64,000 bases of DNA from Bryoerythrophyllum caledonicum (GCA_963971425.1 OZ020514.1:18139406-18203405), one strand, 5' to 3'. Shown: positions 22,597-35,350, numbered from the stretch's first letter. Notes: generated by a model not told the origin, from the sequence alone. Made by a program: numbers and translations.

Positions 22597-22980
22597 TGTT
22601 GGACTCCGGAGCTCAGCAAGTGATGATTGGCAAGCAATAAGCCCAAGATTTTGGTCTAGGTGCTTTGAACCTCAAGCCTTGTCCATTTATGATTATTGCC
22701 TCGATAGGGGGCATAGAGAAGGCCATGGGCTACATACGACATCCGTTGCAGTTGTTGTTTGGCGTGAGATCTGGTCCTTTATTCTCTCATGTATCTCTCC
22801 AGTGCATTGTAAGTGGCGCTACCAACTATGACATTTTGGCGAGTCAGAGGAGCTTTGTCCTCTTGGCTTTGGGATTGATAACTAGACGGAGGAGGCCTGG
22901 ATTAGGCATGGATGGACTGCCCGTGATGGCAAAAAGGGGCTCATTGCAGTTGTCTTTGCCGCTAGCGCGGTGACTTCTAC
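22597..22980 (+). pseudogene. Retroelement aspartic protease, relic
   Basis: MLDSGAQQVMIGKQ carries the D-S-G-A signature of clan AA retropepsins. It aligns with LLDSGAQPLMLG of the second element (61898 onward). An in-frame TAA follows at about 22639, and the frame is broken further on. Confidence 0.7.
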
Positions 22981-23261
22981 AACGTATGCTATGTTCGAGT
23001 GCAGTGCCTGGGTATCCGATTTGCGATGTGGTTCTACGCTTTTGGAGGAGACATATGCTTTTATGTTGGGGGTAGCGGAATCATGTAAGCACAAATCAGT
23101 GGAGATCCCTGCATGTCATTGCAACGATCCTCATTCTCCGTTGGAACCTCAATTGGAGCTCACACGCCGCATTCGAAAACTGTGGATGCTATTGATGCTC
23201 CATTGCTTTCAGTGGACTCTTCTACTCCGTTGTTGGCTTGCACTATTCAGTGGCGACCACT

Positions 23262-24776
23262 GAATGAAGGTATTATCCTTGTGGAGCTGTTTGCCAATAT
23301 CGATACGAAGCTTGCGGCTGTGTTAGAAGCCGAGCTTAAGGTACTACTGTTCATCCATGTGGATAGTCGCTTTGCAGCCAACCGTGCTGCTCACCTTCAT
23401 ATTCAGCATCTTTTAGCGTTGTAATTGGAGCAGTTACCACCTTCTGCGATTCGAAGGTGTCTTGGCAAGTTGCCATGTGATGTGACGTTGATCAGTGAGG
23501 ATGATCGTCGCCGGTTAGGTCACGTGGATTTGGTGATTGCCGGATGGCGTTGCCAAGGCCATTCACGTGCGGGCACTAGACGTGGCTTGGATGATCCACA
23601 ATCAAGTTCCTTTGTGGATTTACTGAGGCTCATCCAGTGGTGGACTACCCACCAATCAACGCCACCAAAGTATATTTTTGAGAATGTACTTCCATCGGGG
23701 GATACACGGATGAATGTGCTAGAGGATGGGACATACATCCATCACCTTCTTGGCATCTTCACGTTTGTTAGTGCTGCTGCATTGGGCTCCTACACGTATC
23801 GGCCACAGGGTCATAGTCCACTAGGGTTACTCACTTTTAGGCAAAAACTGAGAATTCACTTAAAAATTCAAAAAAAAGTTTTTAAAATTTTTGTTGATTG
23901 GTGATAGAAGTTAACTTGATCCTACATGTAGGCCTGATTTTTTTGTTATTTTATTCCTTGTACAAGGAATTTTTTAGGAACGCTAAACTTGAGAGGAGGG
24001 ACATTGTGACGCTAAAAATTCCTAATTTTGAGTTTACAATTATTTCAACAATGAACTAATTATTAAAAAATTATATGTACCTATTCAATCTTGTTTATTT
24101 CCTTTTCCAATTAACAAAAGTGTAAAAAATATTATTTTCAATTTTTTATGGAATTTCTCATTTTTTAGTGAATTAGTGAATAAAACCTAGTAATGATTAC
24201 AAAATGGTGAATTGCCCTTGGACCCTAGGATCCATTAGTAATGTCAATCATTCCACCAAGTTCAATTATGCCATTTTCCTGATTTATATATCCTCAAAAT
24301 AAATAAGTAGTGTTTTTTTTACTTTTGTGACACTGTGACATCAAAAATGGGGTACCTTAGTGAACCGTGACCCCACGTTGGATTTGGACCAACATGGCAT
24401 CATCGGCGACGCTCAGTGTTGCACTTGTTCAAGTGCAACGGCCCATGCACCGTGAGGTCGATGATATCTTGGACGATCACCGTGTTTCCACGAAGGTCTC
24501 CAAGGATGATGAGCCACCATTGGTGATGGTGAACGGCATTGATTTTATTCCGGGGGCATTTTCCACATTAATGGCTATTCAGGATCTTTTGCCTTCAGGA
24601 CACGTGATCCGGCCATGGTTTGAGGTTTTTCTTCTCAAACTTACGAGGAGCCTTCTGTCCATGACAAGGAGCGGGCGATGGACTTTTTGACAGGAACCAC
24701 CGCTGCACCGGATCTCTCAAAGGGCGAGCGTCATTACTTGTTGGGTCAAGCCATCGACCTTAACACCCTCGTTTGA
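23262..24776 (+). pseudogene. DNMT3-like cytosine-5 methyltransferase domain, copy 1, interrupted
   Basis: Motifs run in the standard, unpermuted order. Motif I is degraded (IILVELFANIDTKLA). A motif II-like HVDS is followed by GHVDLVIAGWRCQGHSRAG, where the catalytic Cys (codon 23551-23553) is kept but the PCQ proline is Arg. FENV is present near 23680. The domain is cut at 23808 by a 566-bp transposon. After it come WTNMAS, ERAMDFLTGTT and RHYLLGQAIDLNTLV, equivalent to motifs VIII-X. One in-frame TAA lies at 23422. Motif I and the P-to-R change argue that the enzyme was already dead. The unpermuted order separates it from plant DRM enzymes. Confidence 0.8.
23808..24373. mobile_element. Non-autonomous TIR transposon inside the DNMT relic
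   Basis: The left end is GGGTCATAGTCCACTAGGGT. The right end, reverse-complemented, is GGGTCACGGTTCACTAAGGT. The flanks are CACA (23804-23807) and CACG (24374-24377), a 3-4 bp target duplication. Removing the element restores an alignment with the second DNMT copy that has no gap across the junction. The 566 bp are AT-rich and non-coding. The same family occurs at 44413-45255. Confidence 0.8.
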
Positions 24777-25329
24777 TTTTGTGGCCTCTGCATTGCTGTT
24801 TAGCGCCATTTGAGTGACCATCCACGTTGAGGTCAATGAGGGCAGACTCTAGTGATGAGGAGCCAGCGGTGCCCCATCTCATAGACATCGAGGAAGCGAA
24901 GTTGTTTTTTTGTTTGAAGAAGCATGCAGTTGAAGAGCTTGCTCAACGTGTCTTTGCAACCTCGGCCGAGGACTTTGGGCGAGAGAACGCCCGGGATATC
25001 TTTGCTTGGTTTATCATCACGACACAAGAATTTATGTGGATCGCGTGAGTGAGGAGTCTTGAGGCATAAATGCCCTGTCTGCTACCAAGTAGCAATCACC
25101 GACCGTGCCGACACGCGGTGAGTCCTCTACGGTGGAGAAGAAGACCACAGAGTTTGATGATTGGCCTTTGGATTTGGGGCCACATCTCATTGGTGCCGAG
25201 GCACGGAGGATACAAGCGTTTATACATTTGTATTGTAGTTGTTTTGCCTTAACACTGAGTCTAAACCCCAACTTGGAAGATGACCACCAACTTGGAAGAT
25301 CCGGTGGTCATCTTGGTCGCCAACTTGAT

Positions 25330-26085
25330 TGAGCTCTCTAACAACAAGTATGCTTGTGCCACGATTATGCCATCAAAGAAGGATATCTTTGGCAACTAGA
25401 GGGAGAAACGGATAGGTCTGAATTATAGGCCGGTCAATTGCAAGACCAAGTCAGACCGGTATCCCATGCCAACGCCGGAGGAGTTGTTTGATGAAGTGGG
25501 CCACGATAGAGTATTTAGCACTCTAGATTTGCAGTCGGGTTACCACCAATACCATTGATGGTGGATGACCGGGTGAAGACTGCATTCTGAGGAGTTGATC
25601 AGAATATGAGAGATCAACTCTTTTATTGGAAGTTTCTCCCGTTCGGCCTCAAGAACGCACCCGCAGAATTTCAGTGGGTGACTGACCGAGTGTTGACCGA
25701 TTTACTATTTCCCCGATGCTACATTGATAATGTAATCATTTTAATAGCAACCCACAGGAGCATGTGAAGCATCTTCAAGCGGTGTTCAAGAAATCATGAT
25801 AGTAAAGACTGCGCTTGTACCATGGCAATTGCAAGTTCGTCCACGATCGGTTGCCATATTTGGCACATATGATTGTTTGAGGCGGTCTTGGCGTGCAACA
25901 GGCCAAGGTGGATGCGCTGTAGAAGATTCCTACCCCAATCAACGTGTGACGGATTCGAGTTTTTCTTGGCTTGGCAAACTACTATCGTTGATTTGTCAAG
26001 AATTTTAGCTTGATTGCTAAGCCTTTGACTATTCTCACGGGGAAGGATCACCCATAGATTTGGAGACGGGACGAGCAATAGGTGT
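25330..26085 (+). pseudogene. Ty3/gypsy reverse transcriptase, relic
   Basis: Recognisable RT blocks are NYRPVNCKTKSDRYPMPTPE and FSTLDLQSGYHQ near 25430-25550, FLPFGLKNAPAEFQW near 25633, and YIDNVII near 25720, where the expected YxDD is YIDN. LGLANYYRRFVKNFSLIAKP lies near 25965. Several stops and frameshifts occur. The linker between DNMT and RT (24827-25300) has partial open frames without known motifs. Confidence 0.8.
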
Positions 26086-26580
26086 GGATATCCGTTCCCA
26101 CAAGGTTCCGGAATTAACCTTTAAAATCCAGTGAATAAAGAATTTCTTTAAAAATTAGTGATTCAAACGGTGTAGACTAGTATAACTAGATAAGAAATAG
26201 GAAATAAGAATTATGTGTTAAAACACAATCGTTAGAAACCGTTGTCGTTAGAAACTTTCCGGAAATCAAACATCCGGATAAACGGAAAATGTCCGGAGTA
26301 TTCCGGAGGATATCCGGAAGCGGAACCGTCATTATGGCGTTTTTGGAAGCGCTGTCAGAGCCGTTATAGATTCCGTACGTCGCGCCCATTTTAAAAAGGG
26401 GCCGAAACGGGAATCCTTACAGTTGTTGTTTCTGTTTCTTCTTCTTCTTCTTCTTCTTCTTTTCTTCTCTTTCTCTTCCTCGTTTTCTGCCCCTGTTTTC
26501 GTTAGATTTTCAACATATGGTAGTAATTCAACAACTTTTGTGAGGTCAGTGCATGCAGGTGCGACCTGACAAAAGGAAAA
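26085..26580. other. Start of a second element family, CCGGA-rich leader
   Basis: ATCCGTTCCCACAAGGTTCC at about 26090 is found again, inverted, at about 39135-39155. The following 250 bp are dense in TCCGGA/TTCCGG motifs (26266-26325). A (CTT)n microsatellite lies at 26437-26465. Confidence 0.55.
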
Positions 26581-26589
26581 GTGATTGCA

Positions 26590-27905
26590 TGGCCAGAGGA
26601 GAGCGAGCCAGGAAACCAGGAAGGGTGAAGAGCGCGATCGCCAGAGCGCCACCAATCGTGAAGGTGGTGCCCTAGTATCTAACGGAAGACAAGGACTTGC
26701 ACGTGTTGTTACATTACCTCAAAAAGATGGAGAATTCCAGGCTCCTCGAGGCGGCGTGAGAACGAAGGAGGAATGGATGGTTATGGAGTTGATCGGGGAC
26801 CCGGACAACCAATATGACGGAAGTCTTCGGGCGCACCAAGAGAAGTCATAGACCCAGTTGTAGTGGAAGCGCACGTATGGCTTCTAGGACGGAGACGTCA
26901 AGGTGGCGGAGAGGAAAGACGATATTGTGGACGGGGAGTTCTATCGAAATCCCAACCCGAAGGACGGCTTCACAATGAGTGATCTTACGACCCTGAGGCC
27001 CAAATCTTGATTGGGTTTCTAAACCCAATCTACCATTCAGAGAAGCCAAAGCGAATGGTCTTCAAGTAGGCAAGTGTCTTCCAAGAAGCATTGCGGGGAA
27101 AGATCACCGTTGACTAGTCATCCTTGATGCAAGACTCAATGGAGAGATTGGTCAAAAGCCTCCACCGGACAAGAGATGCTTAGTCACCGCTTCCGGCCTA
27201 CCTGACTCACCTCTACTTCCGGCACGAATTGCTAAAGCCGGAAGAGCAAGACAAATACGACGAACTTCTGACCATCCATAAGTATGGTCGAATGGAGACC
27301 AACTTCGAGAAGGAGACTGAAGACGCGAAGCCGACTCCGGCCGAAATCCCTCGGGTTCAAAAGCCAAGTAGGTCACTACAGCCGGAACCGGCACCAATAG
27401 GATCACCACCGACTCGGTTGGACGCGACCTCGGAAGGTCCTGATTCGGCAGGCCCCTCCACTCAACTAGGACATGCAGGGACCCCCAAACCTCCGGAACT
27501 CACCGAAAGTTGGTGGAGGACATCATGGAGTTACACCGGCACGTGGCCTGGAAAACCACGCAAATCAACCAAGACCACGCCGATAGCTCAGCAATGATAT
27601 ACAAAATCATAAACCAGTTCAAAGTCGACGATGTATCAGAAGTAATGCCCCAATTGAAGGATCTTCGGTATGTCAAGGCCCAGTTGCTGGTGATGGAAGA
27701 ACAATAATTTTTGATAGTCCAGTAGCAAGCAATGCTGCAGTAGGACTTCGCGATGACGGAAGCCACGTTGATGGAGGCACGATCAGCACAGAAGGAAGCG
27801 AAAGACATTTAAATCGCATCTGCTCAAGCTCTCGTGGAGGTTCGGGCGGCGCTGAGCTTTTTGGTGGACACGGTCAACCGGAGTCTTCTCTTCAACGAGC
27901 GCTTG
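26590..27905 (+). pseudogene. Gag-like gene, decayed copy 1
   Basis: Stop-riddled plus-strand frames align with the minus-strand gene at 36.7-38.6 kb. Shared blocks include PDNQYDGSLRAH, RKDDIVDGEFYRNPNPKDGF, PAYLTHLYFRHELLKPEEQD and DTVNRSLLFNERLEKEG. Later parts are Pro-rich, then coiled-coil-like (DIMELHRHVAWKTTQINQD). I do not recognise the family. The size, charge pattern and repetitive context suggest a retroelement gag-like protein (inference). It stops at a GTAAGC at about 27917, where hAT-associated sequence begins. Confidence 0.55.
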
Positions 27906-28039
27906 GAGAAGGAAGGTAAGCAATGTTGTCAAGACGCTCGACATCCATGACGTCCGGTCGTTCGGACAGAGGACGTATTCACACCCATGAGGACGTCCAG
28001 TGACATAACAATTTTTTTTAGTTTACCCGGGGATATATA

Positions 28040-28240
28040 GCCGTCCGCAGCCTCGGCAAATTGCCCATTCCGTCTGCTTGGGCCAACCGCACGACCGTCC
28101 GTACTCCGCCAAGGCCGTCGACTTTGGGCGACCGGCTTCCGTCGTCTGCCGTCCGTCACGGCCGACGGCCGTCTCCCGACCGCGCGATGGACCCTCCAGC
28201 GGTCGTCGTGTTGCCCTCCGCCTCGTCAACCGCTCCCCCG
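28040..28240. repeat. GC-rich CCGTCC/GGCCGTC subterminal-like repeats
   Basis: CCGTCCG, GCCGTCG, GGCCGTC and CCGTCCGTCACGGCCGACGG recur in both orientations. Similar motifs occur at 35285-35350 and just after the gap at 39362-39460. Confidence 0.55.
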
Positions 28241-28500
28241 ACCTCGTTTGCTGGTAGATTGACATCCTCTCGTCTCCCAACGGTCATAATCATCGTGAGT
28301 ATAAAGAAAACAACACATGGAGCATCACTTCACTCCTAAACTTTTGTTTTCCAAGAGCTTTGAGCTACACTATGTATCCATTGTTTGGTAATCATCGAGT
28401 TCGGAAGTCTTCAATATTAGAGTTTCTTTAGGAAATCCTGATATTTCTTCCACATACTTCCTATCACGTTCGTTCATTTCTTGAAATTACACCCATCAAA

Positions 28501-31163
28501 ATGGCCACTAAACCTTGGTCTCCTTGGTATATGGAAATCACTATGGTGCAAGGTAGGAAGACCGGCTCCCTCCAATGCAATCTTTGTCATAATGAAGAAC
28601 TGTTCTCCAAACATTGCCCTACCCCATCATTGAAATTTGCGCCTCCCTCAGAATATAGCACGCCCAAGTCCACAAGTGGAGACTCTTGTGTAGGGTCCAC
28701 TCAAGCCCCCTCGTGATTTTACCATCAACCATGGTTGAATCGACACCTATCTTCCTTGACTTCACCAAACACGGGAGTGTAGATGCCACCTTCTCCAGAT
28801 TGGTGAGGCAATCCGTGCTCAAAGAGGGCTTTCAAGAAGTGTAGCGGCGAGAGTTCGACAAAGTGTGGACGAAGTTTTTCTACGAAGCAAACGTGCCATT
28901 TGCTATAGCACGGAATGCTACGTTCAAGAAAGTCGTGATGAAGACTGCCTCTTTCAAAAAACCATATGTCCCACCTTCTTACCATGACATTCGGAAAAGG
29001 TTGTTGGAACAGCGAAGGTTGATTTGAAAGCACAACTTAATAAAAGATTGTTCGAGAGTGTTTGGAAATTTGGAGGAATTCTAGTCCTTGATGAGTGGAC
29101 ATCTGTGACTAGTCGCCTTTTGTCTAATGCAATGCTTGTGTCTCCCGCGGGAGAGCTCTTCTTGGGAGCTGTAGATACTACGGGCAAAGAAAAGAACGTT
29201 GCGTATCTGGCATCTATCACATATAAGTTCATTGAACAAGTTGGCCCCCACAACATTGTTCACGTGTGTAGAGACAATGCTCCAGTAATGCTCAATGCCT
29301 CAAAATTAGTCGTCAAGAAATATCCACACATATACATTCAAGGATGTGCCGAGCATGCCATGGATTTATTGTTGGAGGATTGGAGGAAGGCTACATGGAT
29401 GAAAGAAACTCTCGAAAAGGCCAAGTTCTTGGTGAAGTTTGTCAAGAATCGGCAAATGCTCCTCGCCGTGTTTTAAAAACACAAGGCCAAGTTCAGCCTA
29501 TTGATGCCCGGGCAAACAAGATTTGCATGTAATTTCATAAAGATAAATCGTTTGTTGACGGTCAAGGAATCATTGGAGCAAATTGTTGTTGATCGTGAAT
29601 GGCGGGCATACGCCTAAAAGAAGTCACTCTCGGCTAGAGATAAACTAGTGATCTCTCAAAGCATCAAAAGAGTGGTTCTAGATGAGCGTTTCTGGAAGCA
29701 GTACACGAACTTCCAGGAGATGGTAGCCCCTTTAGTGTATGCGCTTCAGGAATTCGATGCCAACGAACCTTGTATGCCTAAGGTTTTGAACATCCTTTGC
29801 GACCTCGAGAAGCATGTTTTGGTGTTGCGTAAAGAATCATTTTGTCTCGATTGCAACTTAGCGGTCATTGCTGCGGATGAGTTCTACGCACGGAAACAAA
29901 TGATGACAACGAATTTACATTCCGCTGGTGCACTTCTCAATCCTTATTTACTCCATGACAAAGAGTTGGCGATGATCAGGATGTCATTACAGCATGCAAA
30001 CGAGTACTACGAAAGCTATGTACTTCTACGGCTAACTCGGACGTGGTGAACGAGTTCATAGCATTCCGAAACAAGGATGTACCATTCCATGACATGTTGG
30101 ATCCTAAGGACCAAAAATGTTCTCCGTATGCTTGGTGGGATTTTGAAGGTGCTTGTGGAAAACTCCTTGCACTAATTGCAAAGAAAATACTAGCGTAGAT
30201 AGTGTCATCTTCTTTTTGCGAACGCAATTGGAGTAGCTACTCTTTCGTCCATGACTAGAAACATAATCGGTTACTACCGGGAAGGGCTGATGAATTGGTC
30301 TTTGTGTATACAAACTCGAAGTTGCTCGCAAATGTAAAATTGACCGATGAGAAGAAGTGGTACGCGGAGAATTTGGATTTAGAGGATCCACAACTACGTG
30401 AGTCGGATGACCCGAAATACTCTCACGATTTAAACACCGGTGCCCTTGCCAATTACAATGCAGAGCATCTAGACGATGACATTGACAACAACCCCCTCTA
30501 TGTATAGGTAATACTGACGACGCCCCAATCACCGAGTATGATTTCGTCGAAGGCGACGTTCTTGCACAGCAAGAAGATGACTCTTTGCCCATAGCACGGT
30601 ACTTAAATGGGGACGGCATGGTCAATAGCAATAATATCCTTCATCATGGACCAGCTTTGCTTCTGGAAGACACGAAGGACAATGGAGAAGAAGATTTATC
30701 ATTCTCATGTGCAATGGCACTACACGGGCAAAAAATGCAAGGGCTCTTAGTGAAGAATGTTGAGGAAGGTAAGCACCATGGTCTCGCACTTGCGGAAAAT
30801 CGCGAGCAAACAACAAAAGGGCCATTCCTAGACAACACGGTTGTTCTCGGGGAGAAAACTATGGACGACAGTACTTACGACGGTACAAAGAGTCCCATTC
30901 ACGTCACGGAGAAGAAGGCGTCCTCCCCAAAGGATCAATCGTCCTTGCATGGTCGCGCTTCGCAGTCTCTATTTGGAACCCCTCAAGCAACGGTCACTAC
31001 AACCAATTTGAAATCCTCCCAAGGTTTGGTGTCCCTTCAAAACATGTGCGACCCCGAACGCCGCAACGCCAATCCGATGGCATACCTAGTGATGGCAATG
31101 TACCTGTATCTAACTCTTCATACATCACCCCGAGGTTCAGGGAGGTTTAGGATTACAACCTAA
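28501..31163 (+). pseudogene. hAT-family transposase, degenerate
   Basis: Residues 18-22 of the N-terminal ORF, CNLCH, suggest a BED-type zinc finger. The central ORF at 29024-29476 (GGILVLDEWTSVTSRLLSNA, CRDNAPVMLNASKLV, HIYIQGCAEHAMDLLLEDW) has the DUF659-like RNase H core found in plant hAT transposases. After several frameshifts, SSFCERNWS and YSFVHD...NRLLPGRADELVFVY (about 30208-30320) match the hAT C-terminal dimerisation region. A low-complexity acidic C-terminal extension continues to about 31163. Breaks occur near 28716, 29015, 29476 and 30046. The family call is firm; the gene is inactive. Confidence 0.8.
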
Positions 31164-31439
31164 GCAGCTTACAAAAGCCACGAAGAAACGTAAAGCTCCC
31201 ATGCATCCATTTCTTTGCACGCGACCTTTGTAATCCCATTGATGTCATTGAAACTCACAAGAGATTCAAAACCATTCAAACATTGTGGATCAAAAAGAGA
31301 ATCAAACAAGAAGCCACCATGGATTATGAAAACGATCCTTCGGGATCTAGTGGAGCTGAAATCAAAGGAGACATCGATTACGAACTTCCTACCGACGTGA
31401 ATGAGTAGGAAAATTTGGCCCATTTATATAGTATGCGTT

Positions 31440-31920
31440 CACCGCACTTATTTTTATTGCAAATAGTGTAGTTCGAGTTCTTGGAACTTTATAGTTGTTC
31501 CGCGTATGCATTGAAAGCTTCTATTGTCTCAATTGATTTTTGGATTCATTCCAAATATCAATAAAGATTTTTCATATATGCACAAGTTTTATATCCATCT
31601 TTTTTGCTATTCTATTGTCTTTTATTTAGTGTATGGATTTAGTCATCCCCTACGAAATGACTTAAACATGACATTCTTGTTGTGTACCGAATGTACCTCA
31701 AGTTTGCAAACTTCTATTCATTTGACTACTTTGCATTCACCTAATGCACTACAATATTTCTAACATCCACATAAAATTAAAGAATTAACAAGTAGACAAT
31801 ATATCTTACAAATTGTAAACCTTTATTTCAAAAAGTATGCCCCACCACAGCATGCTTGCAACTTCTTGCCACACCATTCCTTAAACAACAACTACGCAAA
31901 GCATTACGTTTATCTACCCC
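31440..31920. other. AT-rich spacer between convergent genes
   Basis: Lies between the 3' end of the transposase relic and the 3' end of the minus-strand RING gene. No coding signal is visible. Confidence 0.4.
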
Positions 31921-31923
31921 ATC

Positions 31924-34900
31924 CTACTGCCTTGAAGAAGGAGGCTCGTTCGTATGATCCGTTCGTGTGCTACTACAAGTCCGCGGTCTCCAGCTTGGCC
32001 AGGCAATCCTTCCCCCCTCTTTGTACTCTCGATCTAAGGCTGCAATTTCTCTATGCATCTCCGACCCCCAACTATCGTCGTTGTCATTGCCATCATCCCT
32101 CTTCCGCTTCCCGCCATGATCCACCTTCTTCACCGCAAAGATTTCCATGGCCTTCTCAATTCGTTCCACCACCTTGTTCACAAAAGCGTCATACTTCGGG
32201 AATAACATCAATAATTCCCCTTGGGACTTTTGTAGCACATTCCGCCAATAGCGAATGATGTCCCAAATCCTCCGATCAAATGCTTGCATCGCATCCCAAT
32301 AAGAACATTCTACGTCTTCAAAAGAGGCCTCTTTGGTTGAACACCGAAATTTTGCGGCCTCTTTCAACTTTGCAAGGACCAAGGCTCTTCCAACCAAAGT
32401 ACGATTGTACTTTTTGTACTCATCTCCCAACTCAATGCCATTATCTATGTCATGCCATACACCATCTTCTCTCTTTTCAGCTCTCTCTAGAGGAAATGGG
32501 AAGAAACGCTTGTGCTCAGTGCTCCAATGCCCGCCGAAGTTGCAGCAAAACAACTCTTGTTGCTCGCCATCTTCAATCTCTCGCGCCCTTATCTCCACCT
32601 CATAGTCTTGTATCATCCAAAAGAATGGATCAATTTCCATCGCATACCCCTCGTATAGTTGGTGACAAGAATACTCAATATTCCAAATAAGTGATTTCCC
32701 CGGTCACGATAGTTATGGGATTTCTTTGAAAGTTGATCCAAGGGGAGATTCCATCGGTTGAACTCGCGCCCCGGTGGCATAACATCTTGTATCCCATCAC
32801 TTCGTAGAATCTTGTGCTAATTGGAGACCGACACATGGGACACACCGATTGTATCATAGAACTTGCGGAAATGCAAATAATATGAAAGTTATGGCCACAT
32901 TGACCCAACGTATACGCTCCCTCCGGACTGAAATGATCTTGGCACAAGCTGCATTTGTCAGTGAGGAATGTCGAAACAGGGTCGCAAATATGGATTCTTT
33001 TTTGCTCCGATTCCGCAAAATGTGATGAGAAGATATTGTAGGGCATCCATCCTTCCTCCACTTCTAAACCCCAGTCAATACCATTGCTCTTTCCCTTCCG
33101 ATGATAGTTTGTGCGATCTTTCATCTTCGGTACATCACCCCAGATAGTAACCTTTGTGGACTCATGTCCATGTTGTCCAACGAATTTCTTGAATCTCTCC
33201 AATAAGGTATCCACGAGTTCACATGATTCTTGTGATTCGGCAACAAATTTTTTGAGATCATGTTGTGATTTCAAGACCATGGTCTCCCTGTTCTGAAGGC
33301 GATGAACCTAACCTGACCAAGGCATTGTGTTATCGTTGCATGGTGTGTCGTCCACCGATCTCAATGTCCTCCGCAATGTCTGTAGTTTGGCTCGTGCCTC
33401 ATCCCTCTCCTTATTTGCCACCTCCAACTTCCGTGACATCGATTCCATTTCCCTCTCACATTCCACCATTGCCTTCCCTTTTTCGTGCGCTTCTGGCCGT
33501 ATTTGGCTAATCCCAACTGGTACTACCAATTAAACAGAAGAAGGCTCGACCGGTCTGCTAGATTTGATTGGTGTAGCATCCTCTACATCATTCCCTTCAA
33601 ACTTGGAAAGAAAAAGGTCGTTTGAAGAGTCGACGCTGTCCTCAATGACTACCACATCCACCTCATGAACCTGCGCATATCTTCTTCGACATCTTCTTAA
33701 GGATTCTCTCACTGGCCTCCGACTGCCGCTTGTTCGCTTCTAGTTCAGATTTTAGTTGTCCAGTGAGGGCTCCATTTTTTTTTACCTCATTCTCCAATAT
33801 TATCACTACCTGAGTTAGCACGATCATGTCTTCTAACATTGGCAGTATACAAGAAGCCAATGTGTCGAAGCAAGCAACGCCTTGTAGCACACTTGGAGTT
33901 ATACTTGAAAATGCATGAGGCATATCTAAAAGAGAAGGAGCCATTGCTGCAAGAATTTCAGCCCCATCCATCAAATTACGTGCCACTCTCACTACTCCAT
34001 GTATTTGGGCCCATTCGCTCGAATCACTTTGCAGATTGGTTGGATGACCAAATTCCATTGCTTAAACGCACGCTTCAATTCACTTTAACACTCAAGTTGA
34101 GCAAGTCTTTGAACTTATCCTTGTTTGGCATTGTTCGAAGCATTTCTTCAATATCAAAAATTATACCTTTGTTAACCATCGGGTCATTGGAATTTGGTTC
34201 CAATGTTTCCTGCGTTGAAGTGCTTGGCCCCGCATCCATTGTCTCAGGTCCCAAGCCTTCCAAAGTTTGAACGTTTGGAACAACGGTTTCTTCTCCATCC
34301 GTATTCCGCCCCCCTTGTTCCGCGTTACCATTGTCTTCACCTTCTACTATCACAATATTCGGAATAACTGATTATACGGGGTCTTCTACCATCCTTATCT
34401 CCAAAGTGTCTTTGGAGATTGTGGTTGATAATATATTGTCGACTACAATGTCCAAATGTTTGTCAAATTCCATCACAATGGCAACCTCCTCCACCAAAGG
34501 TATTTTCAGCATGGTATCCACCACGGTCATGCGACAAGGCTATTTTTTCAACTCCTCCAAAATATCCTTAGTCAAGGTCGATTGAGGATTGAATAAATTG
34601 GGAATATGCTTTTGATTACGCCCAATCCTAAGCGGATATTGTGTAGTAGTCGAAAACGTGCTCCAATCTACCTTTTGTTTCAACACGACCTTGGTGTATA
34701 CCATTGATAGTAGGCTGTAATTGAAAAACCCTTTGCATCTTTGGCGATTCCCAAACAAAGCCTGCCAAACCTCCTCCACACGATAAATGAAGTGGTCATC
34801 TTTGCACATCCACGGCTTGCAAGCAAAGTAAGTCGTATGACTTATGTGGCAATCTCTTGGCCAAAGTTTATCGATGTGGTACATCTTAACGTATTTCTTG

Positions 34901-35121
34901 CATGTCTTGGATATCCAATAATTCTCCGTTTCAACCTCCCAACCTTCCTCCGCTTGAATATCTTCATTATCCAAATTCTCCCACCGTAGATCATGAGTAG
35001 CACCTTTCTGTTTGATCCTTTTCTTCGACCATCCCGTTCCAATTTCACTCACATATTCCACCATGATCCCTTCCTCTGTCGCCATGGTAATACTTGTTTT
35101 TAAAAAAACAAGCGCCGACAA
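31924..35121 (-). pseudogene. RING-finger gene, fragmented, possibly the hAT partner gene
   Basis: Four minus-strand blocks in order are 35121-34540, 34353-34075, 33280-32675 and 32640-31924. The third has CSLCQDHF...CGHNFH...CPMCRSP (about 32950-32810), a RING-type C-x2-C...C-x-H-x2-H...C-x2-C zinc-binding pattern typical of E3 ubiquitin ligases. The first (ISKTCKKYVKMYHIDKLWP, EEVWQALFGNRQRCKGFFNY) and last (RRIWDIIRYWRNVLQKSQGE) blocks are unfamiliar. The middle (34075-33290) is broken by many stops. The gene converges on the hAT transposase relic and lies inside the same pair of GC-rich blocks, so it may be a second gene of that transposon; a captured host gene is the alternative. Confidence 0.5.
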
Positions 35122-35284
35122 TCCGGTATTTATTCGTGAATGAATGGTTTGAGAAATTTAAAAACAAAATATCTGGTCACAATAAAAGGACCCCCGTCTC
35201 CTCACCTAGTAAGAGCAACAAGTACAAAAAATTGTAATTGTAGTATATCCGACTCAGCATGAGAGGAGAAGAAGTGAGGAAAAA

Positions 35285-35350
35285 ACAAGCGGCCGTCCAC
35301 TTGTATATGCGGACGGCCGCCTAATCTAACCGGGCAGCCGTCCAATCCGG
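35285..35350. repeat. Inverted GCGGCCGTCC hairpin
   Basis: GCGGCCGTCC at 35290-35299 pairs with GGACGGCCGC about ten bases later, followed by GGGCAGCCGTCC. It is a candidate hAT subterminal repeat. Confidence 0.55.

Larger units (their letters stand above)
22560..26085 (+). mobile_element. Decayed Ty3/gypsy-type element with DNMT, copy 1
   Basis: Remnants run in the order aspartic protease (22597-22980), cytosine-5 methyltransferase (about 23262-24776, interrupted by a small transposon), linker, and reverse transcriptase (about 25330-26085). No gag or LTR is visible. The left edge is undefined, and the right edge is cut at about 26085 by the start of another element. The order matches copy 2 at 59-64 kb. 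Confidence 0.8.

Noticed and set aside
23819-24362. CACTA superfamily for the small insertions, from the CACTAGGG and CCTTAGTG strings near their ends
   Set aside because: The inverted repeat extends about 11 bases beyond these strings to GGGTC, and the empty-site comparison puts the ends at the outer GGGT/ACCC with a 3-4 bp duplication.
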